Shown here: positions 1 to 6,381 of the stretch, piece by piece
How the letters are laid out: the number at the start of each line of letters is the position of its first letter
Position numbering within the stretch: the first letter of the stretch is position 1
Assembly (NCBI GenBank): GCA_963707575.1
Contig: OY970171.1
Location: 62,001 to 126,000 of the forward strand
Direction: 5' to 3'
DNA from: Gaiellasilicea sp963707575
GTDB taxonomy: Bacteria > Actinomycetota > Thermoleophilia > Gaiellales > Gaiellaceae
Length of the DNA: 64,000 nucleotides
Translations under genes and position numbers: made by a program
Notes under the pieces: generated by a model
What the model saw: only the letters and a program-made list of their open reading frames with translations
Databases searched by the model: none
Told to the model about the DNA's origin: nothing

Positions 1-2
1 TC

Positions 3-53
3 CGCTGGCGCGACGTCGTCGGCGGCGGGAAGAAGCCGGCGCCGGAGCCGTGA
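3..53 (+). CDS. C-terminal end of an unidentified protein (partial)
   Basis: The window opens inside a reading frame that gives a charged tail ending GGGKKPAPEP before a TGA at 51-53, convergent with uvrC and 4 nt from its stop. Lys/Pro-rich tails like this are common at protein ends, but only 16 codons are visible and other frames are also open here, so the protein cannot be identified. It is kept as a probable partial gene because it fills the space up to uvrC exactly. Confidence 0.35.
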   Translation, partial: RWRDVVGGGKKPAPEP

Positions 54-57
54 CGCC

Positions 58-1902
58 CTAGCCGCGGCCGGTCTTGTGCAGCTGCGCGTAGATCGCGCGC
101 GCGGTCTTGGCGGGCACGCCCGGGACGCCCTCGAGCTCGTCCTGGCTCGCCGCCAGCACGCTCTCGGCCGATCCGAAGTGACGCAGGAGCGCCCGCCGGC
201 GGGCCGGGCCGACGCCCTCGATCGTGTCGAAGATCGACTCGCGTGCCCGCACCGCCCGCCGCTGGCGGTGGAAGTCGAGCGCGAAGCGATGCGCCTCGTC
301 GCGGATCCGCTGCAGCAGCTGCAGGCCCGGGTTGTGGCGGTCGAGGACGATCGGATCGGGCCGCCCCGGCACGAAGACCTCCTCGACCCGCTTCGCGAGC
401 GAGATCACCGCCACGCGGGGGAGCTCGTAGGCCTGCATCGCCGCGAGCGCCGCCGAGAGCTGCCCCTTCCCGCCGTCGATGACGACGAGGTTGGGCGCGT
501 TCGCGAACCCCTCGTCGTGCTCGTCGCCGGTGACGCCGAGCCTGGCGAAGCGCCGTGCGATCACCTCGGCCATGGCGGCGAAGTCGTCCTGGCCGTCGAG
601 CCCGCGCACGGCGAACTTGCGGTAGTGGGCCTTCTTCGCCACGGCGTCCTGGAAGACGACCATGGAACCGACGATCTCCTGCCCCTGGATGTTCGAGATG
701 TCGAAGCACTCGATGCGGAGCGGCAGGCTCTCCAGGTTGAGCGCCTCGCGCAGCTCCTCCAGCGCCTCCACCCGCCGCAGCCGCTTCTGCTCGCTCTGCG
801 CGGCCTCCGACTCGAGCGCGAGCGCGGCGTTCTGGGCGGCCAGACCGGCGAGCCGGCGCTTCTCGCCGCGCGCAGGCGCGCGCACCTCCACGCGCGCCCC
901 CCGTCGCTCCGTCAGCCACTCGCCCAGCGCGGTGACGTCCCCGACGTCCATCGGCACCACGATCTGCGGCGGGATCGCGGGCGCGTTCCCGTAGTACTCG
1001 AGGCAGAACGCCTCCAGGATCGTGGTCACGTCCTGGCCCTCGACGTTCTCCAGGTGGAACGCGTGGCGGTCGACCATCTTGCCGCCGCGGAGCGGAAAGA
1101 CCTGGACTGCCGCGCGATCCTCCGCCGCGGCGATCCCGATCACGTCCAGCGAGCCGGTCTCGCGGCGGTCCGCGCCCTGCTTCTCCGCCAGGTTCCCGAT
1201 CGCGAAGAGCCGGTTGCGGTAGCGCGCAGCGTCCTCGTAGCGTTCCTCGGCCGCGGCATCGCGCATCCGCTGCTGGAGCGCGCGCACGATCGGCTTCGTG
1301 TTGCCGGAGAGGAACTCGATCACGTCGTCGATCAGCTCGCCGTACAGCTCCTGCGAGATGTAGCCCACGCAGGGCGCGTGGCAGCGCTCGATGTGGTAGT
1401 CGAGGCACGGAATCCCGCTGTGCCGGCCCGGCTTCGGCCCCTCGCAGGGCCGGAACTGGAAGACGCGGTTCAACACGTCCAGCGTCTCGCGCACCTTCTT
1501 CGCGTTCGCGTACGGGCCGAAGTAGACGACGCCGCGCCGATGCCGCTCGCGCGTGAACATCACCCGCGGGAACTCGTCCTCGACGGTCACCGCGATGTAC
1601 GGAAAGGACTTGTCGTCGCGCAGCCGCACGTTGAAGGGCGGCCGGTGGCGCTTGACCAGGTTCTGCTCGAGGTGCAGCGCCTCGACCTCGGTGCCGGTGA
1701 CGATCACGTCGAGGTCGGCGATCCTGCCGACGAGCTGCGGGATCTGATGCCGCGCCTCCTTCCCGGCCTGGAAGTACGAGCGCACGCGCGGCCGCAGCGA
1801 CTTCGCCTTGCCCACGTAGAGCACCTCCCCGCGCTCGTCGCGGAAGAGGTAGACACCGGGCTTCGCGGGCAGCCCCTTCAGCTTGTCGCGCACGTCTGCC
1901 AT
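58..1902 (-). CDS. uvrC: UvrABC excinuclease subunit C
   Basis: Nucleotide excision repair nuclease that makes both incisions around a UvrB-bound lesion. At 614 residues it is the usual family length. The N-terminus carries the GIY-YIG nuclease signature (GVYLF at 16-20 and YVG at 29-31, then the basic SLRPRVRSYF stretch). A UvrB-interacting UVR segment lies near 200-240, the RNase H-like half contains IECFDISNIQGQ, and the C-terminus is a helix-hairpin-helix (GVGPARRRALLRHFG). The ATG at 1902 is preceded on the minus strand by TACGCT (1916-1911) with an 8-nt gap, so the mRNA is probably leaderless or nearly so. It is divergent from the lipoprotein gene at 1922, 19 bp away. Confidence 0.97.
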   Translation of the reverse strand: MADVRDKLKGLPAKPGVYLFRDERGEVLYVGKAKSLRPRVRSYFQAGKEARHQIPQLVGRIADLDVIVTGTEVEALHLEQNLVKRHRPPFNVRLRDDKSFPYIAVTVEDEFPRVMFTRERHRRGVVYFGPYANAKKVRETLDVLNRVFQFRPCEGPKPGRHSGIPCLDYHIERCHAPCVGYISQELYGELIDDVIEFLSGNTKPIVRALQQRMRDAAAEERYEDAARYRNRLFAIGNLAEKQGADRRETGSLDVIGIAAAEDRAAVQVFPLRGGKMVDRHAFHLENVEGQDVTTILEAFCLEYYGNAPAIPPQIVVPMDVGDVTALGEWLTERRGARVEVRAPARGEKRRLAGLAAQNAALALESEAAQSEQKRLRRVEALEELREALNLESLPLRIECFDISNIQGQEIVGSMVVFQDAVAKKAHYRKFAVRGLDGQDDFAAMAEVIARRFARLGVTGDEHDEGFANAPNLVVIDGGKGQLSAALAAMQAYELPRVAVISLAKRVEEVFVPGRPDPIVLDRHNPGLQLLQRIRDEAHRFALDFHRQRRAVRARESIFDTIEGVGPARRRALLRHFGSAESVLAASQDELEGVPGVPAKTARAIYAQLHKTGRG

Positions 1903-1909
1903 CCGCGGC

Positions 1910-1916
1910 TAGCGTA
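1910..1916. promoter_or_regulatory. overlapping divergent -10 elements
   Basis: Seven bases, TAGCGTA, contain a + strand -10 box TAGCGT (1910-1915, 6 nt before GTG 1922) and a minus-strand -10 box TACGCT (1916-1911, 8 nt before ATG 1902). Both fit the actinobacterial TAnnnT pattern at leaderless spacing. The same 7-mer, with the same 19-bp intergenic distance, recurs at 50030-50036. Confidence 0.6.
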
Positions 1917-1921
1917 TCGGC

Positions 1922-3043
1922 GTGTTTGGGGGTCTCCCGGCGGTTGCGGCAGCGCTCGCCCTCGTCCTCGCGGGCTGCGGCGGAAACGACGACGGGGGCG
2001 CGGCCGACGAGGCCGGAAGCGGCTTCGTGGTCGGGGCGGTCGACGACGCTGCGCGCCATCCCGGGCCCGTCCTCGGGCAGCTCGCGGATGCGGGCTTCGG
2101 CGCGCTCGGGCTCTCGAGCTTCTGGGAGCCCGGTCTCTCGGCACCCACGCCGGACGAGCTCGCAGTCCTGCGCGACACGGCCGAGCGCGCCGCCGAGCGC
2201 GACCTGCGTACGTTCCTCGCCGTCTATCACCGCGGCTCCGCGACGACGCCGTTGACCCCGGCGGCACGCGGGGAGTTCGCTGCGTACGTCGCCTCGATCG
2301 TGCGCGACGTGCCCCAGATCCGCGACGTGATCGTGGGTAACGAGCCGAACCTGAACCGCTTCTGGCTGCCTCAGTACGGACCCGATGGGGCGAATGTCGC
2401 CTCTGCGGCCTACCTCGAGCTGCTCCGGGAGGTCTACGACGCGGCCAAGTCGGCGTCGGAGGACGTCCTCGTCTGGGGCGGCGCGCTCGGCCCGCGCGGA
2501 AGCGACCGCCCCGAGGGGATCCGGCACACGCAGTCCCCCACCGCGTTCATCGAGGGCATGGGCGAGGCGCTGCGCGCGAGCGGCCGGACCGACCCGCCCA
2601 TGGACGGCTTCGCCTTCCATCCGTACCCCGCGTCGTCGAGCACGCCGCCCGACGAGCCGCACCCCAACCCGCGCTCGAAGACGATCGGCCTGGCCGACGT
2701 CGGCCGGCTCCAGACCGCCCTGCGCGACGCGTTCGGACGCGACCTGCCGCTCCTCTACAGCGAGCTCGGCGTCGAGACGGAGATCCCACCCTCGAAGCGG
2801 GCGTCGTACGAGGGCGACGAGGTCGCGAGCGCCGTCGACGAGCAGACGCAGGCGGACTTCTACCGGCGCGCGCTCGAGCTGGCGGCGTGCCAGGAGGGCG
2901 TCGTCGGGCTGCTGCTCTTCCACTCCCAGGACGAGCCTGTGCTGACGGGGTTCCAGTCGGGCGTCTACTACGTCGACGGGACGCCGAAGTCGAGCCTGCC
3001 GGCCGTCCGCGAGGCGATCGCCGCGGCCCGCGACGGGTGCTAG
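1922..3043 (+). CDS. lipoprotein with glycosidase-like TIM-barrel domain
   Basis: A 373-residue exported lipoprotein. The hydrophobic N-terminus ends in a lipobox, LAGC with Cys19, followed by a Gly/Asp linker, so it is predicted to be anchored on the outer face of the membrane. The rest resembles the glycoside hydrolase (cellulase/GH39-like) superfamily: VIVGNEPNLNRFW at about 137-148 supplies the Asn-Glu-Pro acid/base signature, and LLYSELGVETEIP near 280 could carry the nucleophile Glu. Substrate unknown. The GTG start follows a leaderless -10 (TAGCGT, 6-nt gap). Its stop codon TAG (3041-3043) is part of the TAGGTT -10 box of the next gene. Confidence 0.75.
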   Translation: MFGGLPAVAAALALVLAGCGGNDDGGAADEAGSGFVVGAVDDAARHPGPVLGQLADAGFGALGLSSFWEPGLSAPTPDELAVLRDTAERAAERDLRTFLAVYHRGSATTPLTPAARGEFAAYVASIVRDVPQIRDVIVGNEPNLNRFWLPQYGPDGANVASAAYLELLREVYDAAKSASEDVLVWGGALGPRGSDRPEGIRHTQSPTAFIEGMGEALRASGRTDPPMDGFAFHPYPASSSTPPDEPHPNPRSKTIGLADVGRLQTALRDAFGRDLPLLYSELGVETEIPPSKRASYEGDEVASAVDEQTQADFYRRALELAACQEGVVGLLLFHSQDEPVLTGFQSGVYYVDGTPKSSLPAVREAIAAARDGC

Positions 3044-3052
3044 GTTGCGGCC

Positions 3053-3751
3053 GTGAGCGAGCAGGCGACCGGCCAGTACGTCGCGTACACCTTCTACAAG
3101 GTCGATCCGGCGTGGCGGCGCCTCCCCGTGGAAGAGCGCGCCGCGGCGAAGGACGCCTTCGCCGAAGTGGTCGAGGCCTGGGCCGAGCGGCTCGAGGTGC
3201 GCGCGTACTCGACCGCCGGCGTCCGCCCCGACTGCGACCTCTTCCTCTGGAAGATCACCGAGCGCTACGAGGATCTGGGCGAGCTCGGCGCGGCCCTGAA
3301 CGGAACGCCGCTCGCAGGCTGGCTCGAGACGCCCTACTCCTATCTGGCGACGACGAAGGCCTCGCAGTACACCTCGGCGCGGAAGCCGCGCAAGATCGTC
3401 CCGCGTGGCCATCCGTACCTCGTCGTGTACCCGTTCGTGAAGGTGCGGCCCTGGTACGCGCTCCCAGCCGAGGAGCGGCAGGCCGCGATGAACGAGCACA
3501 TCGAGATCGGGGCCCGCTTCGCCTCGATCCAGAATCACACCACCTACTCGTTCGGGATCGACGACCAGGAGTTCATGACGGCGTTCGAGTGTGAGGAGCC
3601 GTCCGACTTCATGCACCTGATGCTGACGCTGCGCGAGAGCGAGGCGTCGCGCTATACGGAGCGCGACACGCCCATCTTCGTGGGCCAGGCGATGGATGTC
3701 CGCGCCGCGCTCGACGCGCTCGACGGCGCCGCGAGCCGCGTCGAGGCCTGA
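3053..3751 (+). CDS. hemQ: HemQ, coproheme decarboxylase-like (chlorite dismutase family)
   Basis: A heme protein of the chlorite dismutase family, 232 residues. In actinobacteria this family member converts coproheme III to heme b at the end of the coproporphyrin-dependent pathway. The sequence shows the repeated ferredoxin-like halves and the family signatures YTFYKVDPAWRRLP near the start, RPWYALPAEERQ at about 132-143, and NHTTYSFGIDDQEF at 161-174, where His162 is the likely proximal heme ligand. No signal peptide, so cytoplasmic. The GTG start is 6 nt after TAGGTT, a leaderless arrangement. HemQ rather than chlorite dismutase is inferred from the actinobacterial setting. Confidence 0.88.
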   Translation: MSEQATGQYVAYTFYKVDPAWRRLPVEERAAAKDAFAEVVEAWAERLEVRAYSTAGVRPDCDLFLWKITERYEDLGELGAALNGTPLAGWLETPYSYLATTKASQYTSARKPRKIVPRGHPYLVVYPFVKVRPWYALPAEERQAAMNEHIEIGARFASIQNHTTYSFGIDDQEFMTAFECEEPSDFMHLMLTLRESEASRYTERDTPIFVGQAMDVRAALDALDGAASRVEA

Positions 3752-3768
3752 TTCAGAGGAGACGCAGC

Positions 3769-4161
3769 ATGGACCGATTCACCGGCGGTTGCCTGTGCGG
3801 CGACCTCCGAATTGAGGCGTCGGGACTCCCGTACCGGGTCGGCCTTTGTCACTGTCTCGACTGCCGCAAGCATCATGGGGCCCTCTTTGAGGCTTCTGCG
3901 GTGTTCCCTGAGGATGCGGTGACGATCGAAGGCGAAGCACGCGACTACGCCGGGCGTTTTTTCTGCCCCCGCTGCGGCTCGTCGGTTTTCGCACGCACCG
4001 CAGACGAAATCGAAGTGAACCTAGGCTGCCTGGATGCCCCTGACCAGCTGACGCCAACCTACGAAAGCTGGATCATCCGTCGCGAGTCCTGGCTGCCGCC
4101 GTTTCCGCTCACGAGGCGGTACGACCGCAATCGTGACGCCACGGGTCGCTTTGAGGAGTAG
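3769..4161 (+). CDS. GFA (glutathione-dependent formaldehyde-activating-like) zinc protein
   Basis: A 130-residue protein of the GFA/CENP-V zinc-binding family. It shows the family cysteines in order: GGCLCGDL (CxC, residues 4-11), GLCHCLDCRKHHG (CxCxxC, around 26-37) and FFCPRCGSSVF (CxxC, about 65-75), then the usual C-terminal ESWIIRRESWLPPFP. Most members have no proven substrate, so the formaldehyde label should not be taken literally. A good Shine-Dalgarno (gaggag) precedes the ATG, unlike the leaderless gene 17 nt upstream, so it is probably read from the hemQ transcript. Confidence 0.85.
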   Translation: MDRFTGGCLCGDLRIEASGLPYRVGLCHCLDCRKHHGALFEASAVFPEDAVTIEGEARDYAGRFFCPRCGSSVFARTADEIEVNLGCLDAPDQLTPTYESWIIRRESWLPPFPLTRRYDRNRDATGRFEE

Positions 4162-4167
4162 GGCCGC

Positions 4168-4542
4168 TCAGGAGTAGCGGTGCTCGTCGCGCCAGACGCG
4201 AACGATCGCGTAGGCACAGGCGCCGAGGACGAGGAAGAACGCGAGCGCATCCGGTCCGCCGGGACTCAGGCCGATGAAGGCGCCGATGTCGACGACCGCC
4301 AGCACGATCGCGGCGTAGAAGACCTTCTGGTTCCGGTCCGACCACGCCTCGATGTCCGAACGCCGTTCGCGCCAGAGCAGGAAGAGGAAGAACGCGATCG
4401 CCAGGAAGAAGGCGATCCGGAGGAGACCCCCGACGGTGGCGAGCACCTCGTCGAGCGAGAGGACGACCACCACGGCCGCGATCAGGGCGATGATCAGGAA
4501 GCCGCGCAGCGTCGCGTTCATGTCGGTGAAGAACCGCTTCAC
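4168..4542 (-). CDS. small membrane protein of unknown function
   Basis: A 124-residue protein with two to four hydrophobic segments: about 14-34, about 40-60 (AFFLAIAFFLFLLWRERR), and two more near 74-113, separated by a charged loop. No recognisable catalytic motif. Its ATG overlaps the stop of the upstream membrane protein (4539-4542), so the two are translationally coupled and may form a complex. I do not recognise the family. Confidence 0.7.
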   Translation of the reverse strand: MKRFFTDMNATLRGFLIIALIAAVVVVLSLDEVLATVGGLLRIAFFLAIAFFLFLLWRERRSDIEAWSDRNQKVFYAAIVLAVVDIGAFIGLSPGGPDALAFFLVLGACAYAIVRVWRDEHRYS

Positions 4543-4898
4543 GAGACTCCGGTCATGAACGCGCGCACGGCGAGTGCAGCCGCGAGCGCCGACGTGCCGA
4601 CAAACCAGGCGAGCCGCCTCGGGCCCGAGGCGGGTGCGTAGAGCCAGGGCGCAAGGATGGCGCCGAGCGAGAGCGAGCCGTAGAGGTAGTGCAGGTCGTC
4701 TCCCGTCCGCCGGTCGTCGGAGAGCAGCAGGAGCCCGAGCCCGACCTGGGCCACGAGCAGGGTCTGCGCCAGCGCGAGCAGGTTCGTGACGAGGCGGCCC
4801 GCGCCGCGCCGCCGCCAGAGCACGAGCCCGCCGACAAGCGCCGCCAGCGCCGGCACGCCGACCACCAGGAAGGCGAGGGCGTTGTGCGTCGTTAGCAT
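4539..4898 (-). CDS. four-helix membrane protein of unknown function
   Basis: A 119-residue integral membrane protein with four predicted helices: about 8-28, 38-58 (LVTNLLALAQTLLVAQVGLGLL), 74-90 and 97-116. Short polar loops include DDRRTGDDLHYLYG, whose His-Tyr content resembles small quinol- or heme-associated membrane proteins, though that is only a resemblance. The ATG is 7 nt downstream of TAGGGT on the minus strand (4911-4906), a leaderless promoter that probably drives this gene and the overlapping one after it. Confidence 0.7.
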   Translation of the reverse strand: MLTTHNALAFLVVGVPALAALVGGLVLWRRRGAGRLVTNLLALAQTLLVAQVGLGLLLLSDDRRTGDDLHYLYGSLSLGAILAPWLYAPASGPRRLAWFVGTSALAAALAVRAFMTGVS

Positions 4899-4926
4899 CG
4901 GCCAGACCCTAGCGAGAGGAGATCAC

Positions 4927-5385
4927 GTGGTCGAGGAAGGCAAGCCGGCACCGGACTTCGAGCTCACGAGCGACAGCGGCGAGTCCGTCGCGCTCGCGTC
5001 GCTGCGCGGAAAGCCGGTCGTCCTCTACTTCTACCCCAAGGACGACACGCCCGGCTGCACGGCGCAGGCCTGCGGGATCCGGGACGCCTGGGGCGAGTTC
5101 GAGCGTGCAGGCGCGGTCGTGCTCGGCGTCAGCCCCGACGGCGAGGCGTCGCACGCGAAGTTCAAGGAGAAGTACGGCCTCCCGTTCCCGCTGCTGGCCG
5201 ACCCCGACCACCGGGTCTCCGAGCAGTACGGCGTCTGGGGCGAGAAGAAGATGTTCGGCAAGACCTACATGGGCGTCGAGCGCTCGACGTTCGTGATCGA
5301 CGCAGACGGCCAGGTCGCCAAGGTGATGCGGAAGGTGAAGCCGGACAGGCACGCCGACGACGTGCTGGCCGTGCTCGCCGGCTAG
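4927..5385 (+). CDS. bcp: Bcp-type thioredoxin-dependent peroxiredoxin
   Basis: Reduces hydrogen and organic peroxides with electrons from thioredoxin. The 152 residues contain the thioredoxin fold and the AhpC/TSA signature YFYPKDDTPGCTAQACGIRD: the peroxidatic Cys is in PGCT, and a second Cys five residues on (QAC) is the typical Bcp resolving position. The GTG at 4927 is chosen because GAGAGGAG lies just upstream and the protein then starts MVEEGKPAPDF, the normal family N-terminus; the open frame runs further 5' without homology. It ends convergent with the pentapeptide gene, the stops sharing CTAG at 5382-5385. Confidence 0.95.
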   Translation: MVEEGKPAPDFELTSDSGESVALASLRGKPVVLYFYPKDDTPGCTAQACGIRDAWGEFERAGAVVLGVSPDGEASHAKFKEKYGLPFPLLADPDHRVSEQYGVWGEKKMFGKTYMGVERSTFVIDADGQVAKVMRKVKPDRHADDVLAVLAG

Positions 5386-6044
5386 TCGACGACCTCGATC
5401 CCGGTCGCCGCGGCCAGCAGCCCGGCGATCTGGATCACGTCGCCCCACGGCATGCGGACGCCTCCGAGGCTGCCCGCGCCGGTGATCCCGGTCAGCTCGC
5501 ACTCGCGCAGCTCCGACTGCGAGAACGAGGCTCCGTCGACGTTCGCCCCGACGAGCACGCAGCGCTCCAGCCGCACCGACGAGAGCGTCGCTCCGTGGAA
5601 GTCGGCCTCCTCGAGGCGGCAGTCGCGGAACGCGACCCGGGCGAGCCGGGCGAAGCGGAACGAGGCCAGGTCGAGGCGGCAGCCGTCGAAGACGACGTCG
5701 CGCAGCTCCGTCTCCGCGAAGTCCGCGCCGGTGGCGCGCACCTCGTGCGCCTCGACGCGTGTCAGCGAGCCACGGACGGCCCGGAGGTTCGCCCAGCTGC
5801 CGCCGGCGGCGCGGACGTCCGTGAGCGTGAGCCCGGCCGCCTCGCAGCCGTCGAGCATGACGTTGTCGAGCACCGACTCCTCGAGGCGCAGGTCGGCTGC
5901 GGCGCGCTCCTCGAAGGCGAGCCCGCGCAGCGAGACGCGCTCGAGCCGCAACCCGGTGAGCGGCGCGTCGCCGAGCGTGGTCTCCTCCAGCTCGTCGGGC
6001 AGCTCGGGCCGCTTCGGGGCGACAGGCTCAGGAACGGTGGGCAT
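5382..6044 (-). CDS. pentapeptide-repeat protein
   Basis: A 220-residue protein built almost entirely of degenerate five-residue repeats in which every fifth position is Leu, Phe or Val flanked by small or polar residues (for example DLRLE, LTLTD, ADFAE, ADFHG, ANVDG). Such repeats fold as a right-handed quadrilateral beta-helix; some family members mimic DNA and protect gyrase, but most have no known role. A Pro/Glu-rich segment precedes the repeats, and the last 40 residues (GVRMPWGDVIQIAG) form a capping segment. Cytoplasmic. Its 5' end lies 36 bp from the first structured repeat. Confidence 0.85.
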   Translation of the reverse strand: MPTVPEPVAPKRPELPDELEETTLGDAPLTGLRLERVSLRGLAFEERAAADLRLEESVLDNVMLDGCEAAGLTLTDVRAAGGSWANLRAVRGSLTRVEAHEVRATGADFAETELRDVVFDGCRLDLASFRFARLARVAFRDCRLEEADFHGATLSSVRLERCVLVGANVDGASFSQSELRECELTGITGAGSLGGVRMPWGDVIQIAGLLAAATGIEVVD

Positions 6045-6079
6045 CTACAGGATCTTCTCCGACGGCAGGGAGGCGCACG

Positions 6080-6232
6080 CTCTCGCTCGTTCCTGGCGTG
6101 CGGCTGAGCGTGCGCGGCCGGAGGGGATAGGCCGGAAGGCCAGACCCGGAGAGCCGCGTGCGCTCAGGCGCGCGAGGCCGGCAGAGGCGGGCTCCGCCCG
6201 CCGGGAGCCGGCCGGCCAGGGGCGAGCGAGAG
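6080..6232 (+). repeat. structured covarying repeat, copy 1
   Basis: First of four homologous elements. Closing helix P1 pairs CTCTCGCTCG (6080-6089), TT and CCTGGC (6092-6097) with GCCAGG (6215-6220), GG and CGAGCGAGAG (6223-6232). Helix P2 pairs 6104-6118 with 6153-6167 and continues outward after a G-G mismatch. Inside P2 a GGG/CCC step and an AUA/AGA loop lead to a GGCC-GGAA-GGCC hairpin (6130-6141). Helix P5 pairs 6176-6182 with 6207-6213 and carries GGCGGGC-TCC-GCCCGCC (6186-6202). The 3' end abuts the last base of tRNA-Leu. Confidence 0.85.
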
Positions 6233-6316
6233 TGCGGATGAGAGGACTTGAACCTCCACGCCCCGAAGGGCACACGGACCTGAACCGTGCGCGTCTACCA
6301 ATTCCGCCACATCCGC
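6233..6316 (-). tRNA. tRNA-Leu (anticodon CAG)
   Basis: An 84-nt class II tRNA read on the minus strand. The acceptor GCGGATG pairs with CATCCGC, the discriminator base is A (6233), and the D-arm contains TTGGTAGACG. The anticodon stem-loop CACGG-TTCAGGT-CCGTG gives CAG, followed by a long variable arm (GCCCTTCGGGGC) and a T-arm with GGTTCAAGTCC. No 3' CCA is encoded. A -10 box TACACT lies 10 nt upstream of the 5' end (6332-6327), the same hexamer as before tRNA-Asn. Confidence 0.96.
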
Positions 6317-6381
6317 GCGGACGCCCAGTGTAGCCAGAGCGGCTTAACGCCATCTTCATCGGGTGTGGCTAGATTGCGGCC

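Noticed and set aside
76..2340. A 754-codon + strand open frame opposite uvrC
   Set aside because: It is Arg/His/Val-rich with no domain, and is the antisense frame of a certain gene. High GC removes stops; uvrC explains the constraint.
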